A DNA stretch of 64,000 bases. It comes from Osedax fenrisi (Eukaryota > Annelida > Polychaeta > Sabellida > Siboglinidae). The stretch is taken from assembly GCA_964019155.1 (NCBI GenBank), contig OZ025242.1:21769092-21833091 (forward strand), read 5' to 3'. The notes under the pieces were generated by a model. The model saw nothing but the letters and a program-made list of their open reading frames with translations, made no database searches and was not told where the DNA came from. The translations under genes were made by a program, and so were the position numbers. Shown piece by piece: positions 36,926-48,951 of the stretch. Positions within the stretch are counted from its first letter, which is position 1. The number at the start of each line of letters is the position of its first letter.

Positions 36926-37640
36926 TTTTATTTATATATTATCGTTTACTAATATACTTCTCGTAATTTCGTAAATAGGTGAATGACCAGACAAGCTTTT
37001 GCTTTTTCATTCATCTAGGCTTTTAAGCCAACTCTGAGTATTATTATATATATATTCACTTCCTCTTCCTGGTTATATTTTACTAACAGAAATTTATATT
37101 TATATTTAATAATCAGAAAAAATCACCAATAAGATAAGTCTATTGTATACTATTATATTACTATATTACTTATTAATATATATTACATACGATACTATCT
37201 ATTATTTAGAAAATTAACAATAATATTAATACATAAAAGCACATTTATAAAAATATTACATAACAATTTTCTGAAATCACTGGTGCATGACTATTTAAAT
37301 ATTTATATTTACATTTTTTATATTATTTGACTTATCATTAAATTCATATATTGATTTATTCACATATTAATTTATTGGTAATCAACAAAATTCTCTAAAA
37401 CTGTATATTTCATTATTTAGTAGTAATTACAATATTGGTAGTTGGTAATTAATTGCATAATATAAAAAAAAATCTTTCTAAATTATGTAATTTTGTTTAT
37501 TTAATAGTATGATATTTGGTATTTGATTATAAATTTGTTATATTGTAATTGATTACATAATATATATTTAATTAAATTCTCGTATTTATTTTATTTAATA
37601 CATATATATAGTCTATAGACTATAGTCATATATATTTATG
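36925..37640. other. Non-coding A+T-rich spacer between LINEs
   Basis: May include the 5' UTR of the LINE at 37640. No other feature seen. Confidence 0.5.
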
Positions 37641-38982
37641 TGATATATATATATTATATTTGGATAATGTCACCAATATCTAATGACAAATTATTAAAAT
37701 TGATTACTGAATTAACCAGTAAAGTAGATAAATTATCAAATATAGTTACTTATCAAACACAATTAATACAAGAACTAAAAACCGATAATACTAATTTAAA
37801 TAATTTAATAAATTCTGAATTTAATCTTAATAAAGAAATAATTCAGAAACTTGGTTTCAAGAAATAAATAAAGATATTTATACAATTGATAAATATAATA
37901 GTATTCATGTAGTTCGAAATAATAATGGTATCACAAATAATAACGTTGGTGGTGGTGTGTCTATTTTTATTCAAGATGATTTAATTTATAATACATTAGA
38001 TAATTTATGTATATCAATACCCAATTTGTTAGATATAGTCACTATATCATTAACTATAAGTAATACAAATATAATTATTAGTGGGATATATAAATCTCCG
38101 AAATCAAATATAATTAATTTTAGCGATTTTATATATAATAATTTTAATATGCTTTCAGTAAAGAATAATTTATTTTTAGTTGGGATTTTAATGTTAATAT
38201 TTTAGATTTTAATAATAATTATAATAAACATTTTATAAATACAATTTATAGTATGGGATGTTTTCCTTTAGTAACCAGACCAACAAGATATGGAAATACT
38301 ATAAATTCATTAATAGATAATATATATTGTAATGTTAATGAAAAACCCATAAGTAACGGGATTATAATTAGTGACATTAGTGACCACTTACCTATTTATG
38401 TTATATATGATAATAATAATAAAAAAATGAAAAAATACTTTAAAAAATATAAATTTATAAGAAAAATAAATGATAAATCGATATTAAAATTTAGAGAAAG
38501 TATATCTAAATATGATTGGGATTATATTTATTCTAATAATGATATAAATTCAATATTTAATTATGTCATTGATAACTTAGATAGATAGATAGATAATAGT
38601 TTATTGAATAGAATCAAAACGATGGATAAATAATAATTACAGAAATATATAAATAATAGTTAGCAAATATAAATAAGTTGTGATTTACACACACCGAAAG
38701 TAAATAAAATAATAATAAAGCAATATTTGGGATGTTGATCAAACGTGCTGAACACATCACAAATAACTAGGGAAGAGGTATCGGGTTGGTCAGGCCCATA
38801 TAGGATTATATGCCCATAAATCCTGAGGGATGGACGGTCCCTGCATTTTGGTTTTTTTACATCTCTCCACACCTAGAATATCAAATGAGTATACAGCTTG
38901 TAAGATCAAATACCCAAATAAAGTACAAAACGAAAACGAAAACTAGAAAAACAATAAAATTATAAAAATAACGACATTACAT

Positions 38983-41883
38983 TTAAGCATGTTGAGAATA
39001 AAAATGTCCATTAATATTAATAGTATCAATATTTGTAATAAATATTCTTAAAGATTTGGACGAAGCCATAGAACGAGGAAGTGAATTCCATGCGGTACTC
39101 ACTCTGTTGCTGAATGAATTTATAGTTGCTTTATTAATACATTTTTCTTTGCGTATTTTAATTAGAGGTCCACGATTACTTGTTGAATAAGTTGTGAATA
39201 CCGATGATTTACCAATATCCACGAGATTGTTCAGTATCTTGAAAGCCAGAATCAGGTCAGCTCTTAATCTGCGGTGGGATAAATTCATTAAATTGAGAAA
39301 ACACAATCTAGTATCATAAGTTGATTTAATAAAGTTACATCTGAAGTAAATTCGCTTAGTAAATTTATGTTGAACTTTTTCAATAAGTTTGTTTAGGCCA
39401 ATAAAGTCTTTGCCTGGATTCCAAATAGAAGAACCATATTCGAGTAATGGCCGTATATAGGTGGTATAGGCTTTGACTAGATAATATGAATTATTTGTAG
39501 TAAAACATATAAAAATGATATTAGAGGTCACATAGGCTTTGCTACATTTGTTATTAATGTGAATATTGAATTTAATATTATCATCAAAAACAATACCAAG
39601 GTCTCGAAAATTAGAGTATTTAGGAATCAGGGTATTATTTAGCGAATATAATGATATATCAGATTTTCCGATTGACATAAAGGCGCATTTTTCAAAAGCT
39701 ATTTGAAGGTTCCATTTTACAGATAGATCATTAAGTCCTAGGACTTAATGATCTATATGATTGGACAGTAAAATGGAACCTTCAAAAGCTTTTGAAAAAT
39801 TCGCCTTTATGTCAATCGGAAAATAAGCTTATTGAAGGATATTACGTTCAGTAGTATTCCTATACGATAGAGATAGTTTAGCATCATCGGCAAAGAGAGA
39901 GCAGTGATGCAGACCAGCATGTTAGCTATGATGTAAATATCGAAGGGAGGTCATTGATATATATTAAGAATAAAAGAGGTCCAATAACGGAACCTTGAGG
40001 AACACCTAAATTGCATGAATATAATCAGAAAATTCATCATTTACCATAGTTCTTTGAAATCGATTAGTAAGGTATAAACTAAACCACTTAAGGACATTAC
40101 CACCGATCTCCAATTTAGACATCTTCTTTAGAAGTTTAGAATGGCAAACTTTATCAAAAGCTTTAGCCATATCGATATATATATAATATCAGTATTAAAA
40201 GAATGGTTAGTGGCTCTACTTATGTTTCTATAAAATTCAATAAGTTGTAGTTCCGTGGATCTACCGGCTAAAAATCCATATTATTCAGTACATAATAGTT
40301 TATTAGATCTTAAATAATATAATAGATAGTAATATAATATTTTTTCAAAAATAATGAGAGTGATGGCAATAAACTGATTGGACGATAATTTGATGGTAAT
40401 GAATGATCACCTTTTTTAAATATTGGAATAATATTAGCTAACTTCCATATAGTAGGGCATTGACCTTCATCTAGAATACGTTGAAAAACAATAGATAATG
40501 GGTAAGAAATTTCATAAGATAATAACTTAAGCATAGGGGAAGGGTACCTTTGGGTAAACCATCAGGTGATGAATTAAATGTAGGTGGTAATTTACAAAGA
40601 AATGTCCTTACTATTTCGTGAGATATAGGAAAATCATTAAACCTGGAATCTTTCATTATTGAGGGATCATAAGAAATATGTGACTTGAGAAAAACAGATG
40701 AAAATTGGTCAGAAATACAATCTGCTTTATCAAAGTCATTAGTATAAATGATATTATGATCGACTCGATTTCTGAGTGGAGGTATGAGATTTTTGTTATT
40801 TAATTTGGTGTTTATATAATTATAAAAAGAAGATTTTTTATTTGATGAGAGTATTTTGTGTTCAACTTCAATATTATATTGCTTTATTTTATCTGATAGT
40901 AAAGATTGGTTATACCTCCAAACATTATGAGTATCTGTATCAATTATGTTTCTATGTAAGACTCTACACTTATTTAATAGTTTCTTAATAGATAAGGGAT
41001 ATTTATAAATTGTAGTTGAAAAAGTAGAGGTGTATAACTCGATGATATTCTTAGTAATATTAATAAAAGTGTTGATTAGCTCATTACAATCATTGCACGA
41101 GGATAGAATATTAGTCCAGTCTAGTGACAATATATGAGTTTTAATACTAGCAATATCACTTTTATTATAGTTAAATCGCTTGATTGAACATTTATTGTGA
41201 TTAAGATTGCCAGAATTTAAATAATTATCTAGGATTACTAAATCAGAGTAAATAGCAAAATGGTCACTAATATGTGCATCATATTCAAAATCACTTGTAG
41301 GTGAAATATTAGATATAATTAATATATTATTTGTAAGAATTAAATCGAGAATATTTGAATTTCTAGTATTACAATTAATTAGTTGAGTTAAACCGTATGA
41401 TAGAAACTTATTGTATACATATCTTTCCGCAATGGTCGACGTAGTACCAGCAATCCAGTCAATTCCAGCCAGGTTGAAGTCTCCATAGATTAGACAAGAG
41501 TCCGTAGATGAACATATGTTATTTAGAGTATCACATAATAAAACAGTTTGGAACAATGGCATATCTGGTGGCCTATAAATGGTGACAAGTCTGTAATTAA
41601 AAAATGTAATACATAATAATTCAATACCATTTGTAACAAATTCGGTCATGCATAACGAATTATAATTAATATTAACATATACAATAATACCACCACCGCG
41701 AGCATTATCAGGACGATCTAGTCTATAAACGGTATACAAATTTAATGGATTGAGCATTGCATTGGTAACATTATTATTTAGCCAGGAATCAGTAAATATA
41801 ATAATATCATAATGCCTATCATTAAGCATAGCTATGAGTGAAGGTAACTTATTGCATAGTGATCTAGCATTAACATAGTACAC
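38983..41883 (-). pseudogene. LINE ORF2 endonuclease/reverse transcriptase, broken
   Basis: Minus strand. The 470-codon frame 41883-40471 holds an exonuclease-endonuclease-phosphatase domain: YVNARSLCNKLPSL, TDSWL, RGGGIIVYVN, TIYRPPD, YGDFNLAGIDW, LDLILTNN and SDHFAIYSD, including the usual catalytic Asn, Asp and His. After a frameshift near 40530 the RT follows: NYRPISLLPSLS, AKAFDKVCHSK, GVPQGSVIGPLLFLIYINDL (~39990) and FADDAKLS (~39880). An inverted duplication (39665-39840) then breaks it. The C-terminal part 39678-38983 is open: FRDLGIVFDDNIKFN, YIRPLLEYGSSIWNP and a WNSLP near the end. With at least three breaks it is inactive. Confidence 0.88.
39665..39840. repeat. Head-to-head inverted duplication inside the LINE RT
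   Basis: About 75 bp (TTCCGATTGACATAAAGGCG through CTTAATGATCTAT) is followed by its reverse complement around a TCCTAGGA centre at ~39738. On the minus strand only the copy at 39665-39742 is in frame; the other is an extra inverted copy, with a small insertion (ATGATTGGACAG). Confidence 0.9.
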
Positions 41884-41913
41884 CTTCGAAAAAGGAGAAA
41901 AATTAGTATTTAG

Positions 41914-42544
41914 TCAATTCGAATGTGAAATGTCATTATTTCTATTATCCGAGTACTTATTTTTATTAATGTTTTTAGCTTGTTTAGACCATCTCAAGTA
42001 ATATGCATCTGAATAAGATACAGATGTTTTCCAACCAATGTATGATATATCATCATTAGTGACTATATATCTTAGTTCATATTGAGAGGTGCGATTATTA
42101 AATATACATCTAGTGTGTTTAGTCATATTTTCAGCTCCAATGGTTAGTATAGGACGTTTAACACGTTCATCAAAAGATAGATCAGGTATCAAGAACACCT
42201 TAGGGTATTTATCGACACGATTAGGAAGATTATAGAATTCACTATATAGGTAGGGATTAATAACATCATCCATTGTAACTTTGTAAGCTTCAACATTTTT
42301 AGTGTTTAGCTTAATTTTCCCTATAAAATGAGAAGACATGTTAAGATCATCTAGTATTTCATTTAGAATATTTTCAGAACTAATGTTATAAAAAATAATA
42401 TTTCTGTTTTTATCAGAGTTGATTTTAATTTCCTTGCTAATTGATTTTGCTAATAAAGTAGGATGTTGTTTGATTGATGTAGAGTCAAAAAGGTCAGCAT
42501 ATGTACGTTTACTAGAGGCTACATTAATACTTTTCTGCGATTAT
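41914..42544 (-). pseudogene. LINE ORF1 protein, 5' incomplete
   Basis: The frame is open from about 42544 to the stop at 41914. It contains an RRM-like region (RPILTIGAENMTKHTRCIF, the type of nucleic-acid-binding ORF1 seen in CR1 elements) and ends in a basic Asn/Lys-rich tail. An in-frame ATG at 42339 would give 141 residues, but conserved-looking sequence continues upstream, so the true start is lost or further 5'. It would coat LINE RNA during retrotransposition. Confidence 0.65.
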
Positions 42545-43139
42545 ATAACATTCATTGTCCTATGATAACAGTTTAAGAAAAGAGTAAAAATAATAAACCA
42601 TGGTTATATTTTAGTCTTATTAAATGTATAAATAAAAAAAATAGAATGTATAAGAAGTTAATAAAACATTGGACAACTGAAAAATTTTAATTTTATAAAA
42701 AATATAAAAATATTCTAACATCTATATTGCGTAGGTCTGAATATTTATATTATTTATTTAAAATAAATAATAATAGTAATAATAGTAAATATACTTGGTC
42801 TGTAATAAATAAATTATTAAATAAAAAAAAAATACAATCTAATGAAGAATTAAATACTCCTTCATCTGAATAATTTAATAATTATTTTATTACTATAGGT
42901 ATATAATTATCTAATAAAATAAAAACAAATTTATGTTATAATAATATATATACTACAATGACAAATAATTATAATAATACACTTTTTTTTTTACCAACAT
43001 CAAGTTTTGAAATTCAGGAAGAAATTAGTAATTCAAAACTTAAATATAGTAATGATTGTTCAGACATAAATATGTTTTTAATTAAAAAAATTAGTATTGA
43101 AATTAGTCCAATTTTAAACTTAATATTTTAATATAAGGC

Positions 43140-43520
43140 ATTTTTACTCAATTTTGTAAAAATATTTACAAAAATATATTAAAACATAATATTTTAACAT
43201 AAGGCATTTTTTTAGAAATGTATGAAATAATCATATTAATATTATACTATATTATACCATATTATACTATATATTATATATAATATAAAAGTGTCAAATT
43301 ATGTTTAACATGTGTAAATATGTATTATGCATTATTATCACTTATTTATTATAATATATAATATATATTATATATATATATATATAGTATACAAATATTA
43401 AATTAAGTATATTATATACAAATAAATATTATAATATGTATACATATATAATATAAACATTATATGGGAATATATATATAATTATAATTATAATATCTAT
43501 AGATAACATACAACTATTAA

Positions 43521-43567
<47 letters not shown>

Positions 43568-43600
43568 GTATATATATATACATTAGTGCTGTCAAATTAT
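43140..43600. other. A+T-rich with (TA)n runs
   Basis: Includes (TA)n at 43525-43562. 43300-43600 recurs at 44000-44430 (TGTGTAAATATGTATTATGC, AACATACAACTATTAATAAT), a ~700-bp tandem duplication; part of it recurs again near 54560-54760. Confidence 0.7.
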
Positions 43601-44351
43601 GAATTATTAATTATATAGTATTTTAATAATTATTCAATTCTAATTTACTAATTAATAATTATTTATCAATACTTATTATTAATTATATATTATTTTAATA
43701 ATTATATATCAATACTTATTATTAATTAACAATTAATTATATATTAATAATTATTAACAATAATTATTATTAAGTAATACTAATTAATTGTATATTATTA
43801 ATTATTAATTATATATTATTTTAATAATTATTAATTATTCAATTATAATTTACTAATTAATAATTAGTTATCAATACTTATTATTAATTAATAACATTAA
43901 TCATATATTATTTTAATAATTATTCAATTCTAATTTACTGATTAATAATTATTTATCAATACTTATTATTAACTAATAACACTTACTTATATATTTGCGT
44001 TTATATACATGTGTAAATATGTATTATGCATTGTTATACAATTATAACTGGTTTACAACTAGGCAAACAAAACTTAATAACAATCTTTAAAACATAGAAT
44101 TTTACAATAAATACTTTATTATTAAACAATATTATTTTTATCATTTAATATCAATTATTTATTATAATATATAATATATAATATATTATATATATATATA
44201 TATATAGTATACAAATATTAAATGAAGTATATTATATACAAATAAATATTATAATATGTATACATATATAATATAAACATTATTATATGGGAATATGTGT
44301 ATAAGTTATAATTATAATATCTATAGATAACATACAACTATTAATAATATG

Positions 44352-44398
<47 letters not shown>

Positions 44399-45260
44399 GT
44401 ATATATATATACATTGGTGCTGTAAAATTATTAATTATTAATTACATAGTATTTTAATAATTATTAATTATTCAATTCTAATTTACTCATTAATAATTAG
44501 TTATCAATACTTATTATTTTTTATATATTATTTTAATAATTATATCAATTTTAATTTACTAAATAATTATTTATCAATACTTATTATTAACTAATAAAAA
44601 TAAATTATATATTAATAATTATTAATTAATAATTATTTATCAATACTTATTATTAATTAATAACAATTAATTTTATATTATAAATTATTAATTATATATT
44701 ATTTTAATAATTATTCAATTCTTATTTACTGATTATTAATTCTTTATCAATACTTATTATTACATCAATACAATTAATTATATATTAATAATTATTAATT
44801 ATATATTATTTTAATAATTATTCAATTTTAATTTACTAATTAATAATTATTTATCAATACTTATTATTAACTAATAACAATTAATTATATATTATTTTAA
44901 TAATTATTCAATTCTAATTTATTAATTAATAATTATTTATCAATAAGTATTATTAAGTAATTCTAATTAATTGTATATTATTAATTATTAATTATATAGT
45001 ATTTTAATAATTATTCAATTATAATATACTAATTATATATTATTTTAATAATTATTCAATTATAATGTACTAATTAATAATTATTTATCAATACTTATTA
45101 TTAATTAATAACACTTAATTATATATTAATAATTATTAATTATATATTATCTTAATAATTATTTATCAATAATAATTGTTTAGTAATAATAATTAATTGT
45201 ATATTAGTAATTATTATTTATATATTATTATAATAATTATTACGCGCTAAGTTAGGTGAA
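43600..45260 (+). repeat. AATTATTCAATTCTAATTTACTAATT satellite
   Basis: Pure A+T-rich tandem units of ~80-110 bp containing TTTAATAATTATTCAATT, TAATTATTTATCAATACTT and ATTATTAATTAATAAC, repeated well over ten times with drift. More copies lie at 45520-45780. No coding potential. Confidence 0.9.
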
Positions 45261-45840
45261 TATTATTATATTTAACTTATGACTCACGAAACATGAATAA
45301 TGCTCATAAGATAATTTACTATGCACACAGTTATCTAGGTCAGCAAGGGATTATAATTATACAATGCTTGCTTGATTACTATGCATTTATATTCACATAT
45401 AAAAACATGTGTACAGTGTACGACGTACAGTGTACGTCGTATATACACATATATGCGTGTAACCATATATGGTATATTAAGTATATAATATACAAATAAA
45501 TATTATACTATGTATACTATTATTCAATTATAATTATTAAGTAATAATAATTAATTGTATATTATTAATTATTATTTATATATTATTCTAATAATTATTC
45601 AATTATAATTTACAAATTAATAATTATTTATCAATACTTATTATTAATTAATAACACTTAATTATATATTAATAATTATTAATTATATATTATCTTAATA
45701 ATTATTTATCAATAATAATTTTTTAGTAATAATAATTAATTGTATATTAGTAATTATTATTTATATATTATTCTAATAATTATTACCCGCTAAGTTAGGT
45801 GAATATTATTATATTTAACTTATGACTCACGAAACATGAA
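45240..45840 (+). repeat. ~550-bp tandem duplication ending at the exon array
   Basis: TAAGTTAGGTGAATATTATT through CACGAAACATGAATAATGCT occurs at 45248-45305 and 45790-45847. The second occurrence runs directly into the repeated exon; the first runs into unrelated sequence. Confidence 0.85.
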
Positions 45841-45931
45841 TAATGCTATCCGGGATCGCCTCCGGTATCGTCTTCGTGAATGCCATGTATCTAAACTTGT
45901 TGGCCAGCTTCTAGTCCGACAAATTGAATAG
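45836..45931 (+). CDS. Truncated copy of the repeated exon
   Basis: The 3' half of the exon at 46022-46211, fused to the duplicated upstream block. An ATG at 45836 happens to open the same frame, giving a 31-residue frame (MNNAIRDRLRYRLRECHVSK and then eleven residues) with the same stop. Whether it is expressed is unknown. Confidence 0.4.
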   Translation: MNNAIRDRLRYRLRECHVSKLVGQLLVRQIE

Positions 45932-46021
45932 TCAAGATGCAGAAGTTAGAAGTTAGTATACACATATAAATATTATAGTGTCATTATAATTGATTTATTA
46001 ATATACAATTTATAATTTCAG

Positions 46022-46211
46022 GATAATTAAGATCATCAGTAGTTTGCTTTCTGCTTGGCTAGATGAATATCTTCATGAATATGTTCAAGATCATCTCCGT
46101 TACCGCCCTAGACGTCCTCCGTATGCTATCCAGGATCGCCTCCGGTATCGTCTTCGTGAATGCCATGTATCTAAACTTGTTGGCCAGCTTCTAGTCCGAC
46201 AAATTGAATAG
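46022..46211 (+). CDS. Repeated basic exon of unknown function, copy 1
   Basis: A 3' splice site (ATAATTTCAG) opens a 190-nt exon with 62 codons and a TAG stop. The first half is helical and amphipathic (IIKIISSLLSAWLDEYLHEY); the second half is Arg-rich (LRYRPRRPPYAIQDRLRYRL) with one Cys. The entry phase is 1. It is far more G+C-rich than its surroundings and has normal codon use. The upstream exon is not visible. The unit, exon plus ~90-bp spacer, repeats every 281 bp. I do not recognise a domain. It could be the last exon of an unrecognised gene or part of a repeat. Confidence 0.5.
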
Positions 46212-46301
46212 TCAAGATGCAGAAGTTAGAAGTTAGTATACACATATAAATATTATAGTGTCATGATAATTGATTTATTAATGTATAATTTATAATTTCA
46301 G

Positions 46302-46491
46302 GATAATTAAGATCATCAGTAGTTTTCTTCCTGCTTGGCTAGATGAATATCTTCATGAATATGTTCAAGATCATCTCCGTTACCGCCCTATACGTCCTCC
46401 GTATGCTATCCGGGATCGCCTCCGGTATCGTCTTCGTAAATGCCATGTATCTAAACTTGTTTGCCAGCTTCTAGTCCGGCAAATTGAATAG
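46302..46491 (+). CDS. Repeated basic exon of unknown function, copy 2
   Basis: Same length, splice site, frame and stop as the exon at 46022. Differences include L to F and S to P in the helix, R to I in the Arg-rich stretch, E to K before Cys, and G to C near the end. No stop or frameshift has arisen. Downstream the unit breaks off into a (TA)n run. Confidence 0.5.
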
Positions 46492-46526
46492 TCAAGATAC
46501 AGAAGTTAGTATTTAATGTATACATC

Positions 46527-46527
<1 letters not shown>

Positions 46528-46583
<56 letters not shown>

Positions 46584-46585
46584 TT
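46528..46585. repeat. (TA)n microsatellite
   Basis: About 50 bases of TA directly after the exon array. Confidence 0.95.
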
Positions 46586-46735
46586 ATATAACTATACATA
46601 GTACGTGCAATGCATACTTCATGCATGTATGTGTGTGTAATTATGTAAAATATATATATATAAACTATTACCGGCCTTTGTCTAATTTTAATCCCCTGAT
46701 GACCTAGATTAATATACAATATAAGATGCAATATA

Positions 46736-46776
46736 GTCACAGAACTAGAGAGAAAGTTTCTCTCTAGCTCTATGAA
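46736..46776. repeat. CTAGAGAGAAA hairpin
   Basis: ACTAGAGAGAAA and TTTCTCTCTAG form a hairpin. A related hairpin (CATAGAGCTAGAGAG) lies at 54829-54862 and a disrupted one near 55460-55510. Confidence 0.7.
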
Positions 46777-46900
46777 TATAGTACACATGTTAAATATTGT
46801 TATGTTGATATAATTATATTCGTATATATATTTAGTAATAGGGTGTACATGATATACCTAAGTGTATATAAATTCGCATATATGTAAGTTATAGTATAAA

Positions 46901-47014
46901 ATGACGACCTTGCCATTACCAATGATGCCCTCATCTTCACCCCTGATTCCTGTAATAGTCCAACCTCTACCTAAAACCACCATTGGTTCAACATACACCT
47001 ATATTCAGTTGTAA
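46901..47014 (+). other. Small open frame, Pro/Thr/Ser-rich
   Basis: ATG to TAA, 37 codons, beginning MTTLPLPMMPSSSPLIPVIV. It sits in a locally G+C-richer, apparently low-copy stretch. No splice signal or relative seen. Weak candidate. Confidence 0.2.
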
Positions 47015-47067
47015 ATGACCTCCTACACACGATGTTCATTTATAAAGTATGCCGCCCGTCATGTATA

Positions 47068-47070
47068 GCC

Positions 47071-47101
<31 letters not shown>

Positions 47102-47133
47102 ATATATATTATATATATATATATATATATATC
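47068..47133. repeat. (TA)n microsatellites
   Basis: Two adjacent TA runs around AATATATATT. Confidence 0.95.
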
Positions 47134-47430
47134 ATGTTGCTATCCGTAATGGACCAGTCTGTACAGCTTAGCATAATGGAACGTTCCATATTATGCTAAC
47201 GAACTAGATATCGGACGTCCCATTATGTAACATGTTTACTGCTTTAGGAATCAGGTTGACGCACGCACTGCGTGTGTGCCTAGGGAACGCAGCCCTCCCT
47301 GATTGGCTAAGGGATAAATGTACCACGCGATACCTTGCACCTGTTTGCACTTGTATGGTCCAGCTAGTCTATTATTCATTATATACAACTAGTTACAGTA
47401 TACACATATACAAATGATTGTGTCATCATA
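47134..47430 (+). other. G+C-richer low-copy stretch
   Basis: Balanced base composition around 47150-47370 and a palindromic TAATGGAACGTTCCATATTA near 47173. A 61-codon frame (47232-47417) begins MFTALGIRLTHALRVCLGNA. It might be an exon or a decayed element. I cannot support a function. Confidence 0.25.
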
Positions 47431-47560
47431 ATTGATTTATATTAATATACAATTTATAATTTCAGAATAAACAAGATGATCTTCCTGGTTGGCTATGGTG
47501 AATATCTCCATGAATATGTTAAAGATCATCTCTAGGATCCGGTATCGTCTTCGTGAATTT
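47430..47560 (+). pseudogene. Decayed fourth copy of the repeated exon
   Basis: ACAATTTATAATTTCAG is followed by sequence matching the exon at 46022 (CTTCCTGGTTGGCTA, GAATATGTTAAAGATCATCT, GGTATCGTCTTCGTGAAT) with deletions and an early stop. Confidence 0.7.
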
Positions 47561-47837
47561 CGTATATATATATATATATATATATCTGGAATTATACACT
47601 GTGCTATTTAATGAACAGAAACCTCTATATTCGCATACTATATACTATATATGTATATTATAATCATATATGATCATATATGTATACATACTTATATTAT
47701 TATCATTATAAATATACCCTTGCATTCCCAGTTTATTATTATATATATTATTCACGTGTTATATCATATCCGTATTTTGTGTATTGTTCCTTGTAATAAA
47801 TGAATGAATTGTTTTACGTTTCTTTTTTATTGTGTAT

Positions 47838-47975
47838 GGGTAAAAATATACGTTCCACTAGGTGTTTATTAAGGGTAAAAATATACGTTCCACTAGGTGT
47901 TTAATCATGGGTAAAAATATACGTTCCACTAGGTGTTTATTTTTGGGTAAAATAATACGTTCCACTATTGATTTT
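47838..47975 (+). repeat. ~36-bp tandem repeat (ATACGTTCCACTAGGTGTTT)
   Basis: Four units of GGGTAAAAATATACGTTCCACT. They precede the junction sequence ending at 48094. Confidence 0.9.
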
Positions 47976-48060
47976 TTGTATGTAAAACGAAACTGTTTGT
48001 CTGCTCACAAACTACCTATGATTCGACCACCTAGTGGAACATATTATTTGACCTATAATG

Positions 48061-48094
48061 TTACGTTGCGGCAACTAGTTTCTGGTTGCTTGGG
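48061..48094 (+). other. Breakpoint tag TTACGTTG..GGTTGCTTGGG, copy 1
   Basis: A 34-nt sequence immediately before the inner end of A'. A close relative of the same length (56581-56614) lies immediately before B2. In the left locus A and B are directly joined with no such sequence. Confidence 0.75.
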
Positions 48095-48856
48095 TTGGTA
48101 GACGATGCTAAATATAATCATATGGGGGGCAGTTTTTAAAAGATAGATTTGAAGCTAAACTTAACATATTAATTAATCATGATACACTCTGCATATATTT
48201 AATTATTTTGTCAAAATAATCAATAATAAAAACATATATAAATAATGTCTACCAATAATATATTATGTATAATTTATGCATACATCATGATTTTGTGGGC
48301 AATATTAAGATTTATTTTTTATAGACTGCTTGCATAATTAATTCGCTCTAACTTTACTATTTTCTAAGTTGTGTTCTATATTTAATGATAAGAAAAAATT
48401 ACGCGCTCGCGAAATTATTTTTAAATATATAAATTAATTAATTTAAAATATATATTGATTATAAATATAAACTTGTATTTGTTATGTAATATATATAATC
48501 CATGAGTAATATAAATTGTAAATGTATCAACACTCTATAAACATATATCCAATAATACTGTATATTTCATTACAATTGGTATATCTACTAAATAGTTATA
48601 TTTATGGATCCAATATATATATATAGTGTTAATTCAATCATTATTTAAACCCAATTATTATCTAGATTTTAATATAATTAATAAATATTATATAAATTAG
48701 TTTATATATTAATGATATAATTTTATTATAAGTCAAATTTATACCAAAAGTGATAAATTATTGCCCTAACTATTTGGTGGACATGACATTTTCCTCAAAT
48801 TAATCATGTCTACCAAATGGTTATTATTCTGCAAGAAATGTATAATAAATATGGTA

Positions 48857-48891
<35 letters not shown>

Positions 48892-48919
48892 TCTTCTATA
48901 CATATAAAAGACAGTTAAT

Positions 48920-48944
<25 letters not shown>

Positions 48945-48951
<7 letters not shown>

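Larger units (their letters stand above)
38590..42560 (-). mobile_element. Nested CR1/L2-like LINE, nearly full length
   Basis: Read on the minus strand from 42544: ORF1 (42544-41914; SSKRTYADLFDSTSIKQHP and IFYNISSENILNEIL), then ORF2 with an endonuclease and a reverse transcriptase, then a 3' UTR and a short (CTAT)n tail at ~38582-38600. It lies inside the plus-strand LINE at 37640-43140, so it inserted later. Confidence 0.88.
37640..43140 (+). mobile_element. CR1-like LINE interrupted by another LINE
   Basis: Plus-strand pieces at 37640-38588 and 42585-43135 belong to one element. The first has a coiled-coil ORF1 start (MSPISNDKLLKLITELTSKV) joined, after a deletion, to the endonuclease at its SETWFQ box (~37842, another frame), then GGGVSIFIQDD, a 1-nt loss in the GDFN box (~38182), TRPTRYGNTINSLIDNIY and SDISDHLPIY. 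The second has the linker before the RT: PWLYFSLIKCINKKNRMYKK (~42597), YTWSVINKLL and NYNNTLFFLPTSS. The RT itself is absent. The gap is filled by the minus-strand LINE at 38590-42560. Confidence 0.8.

Noticed and set aside
38660..38872. 70-codon minus frame
   Set aside because: It lies in the 3' UTR of the nested LINE and resembles no protein.
46513..46788. Frames rich in YIYIYI on both strands
   Set aside because: They cross the (TA)n microsatellite.
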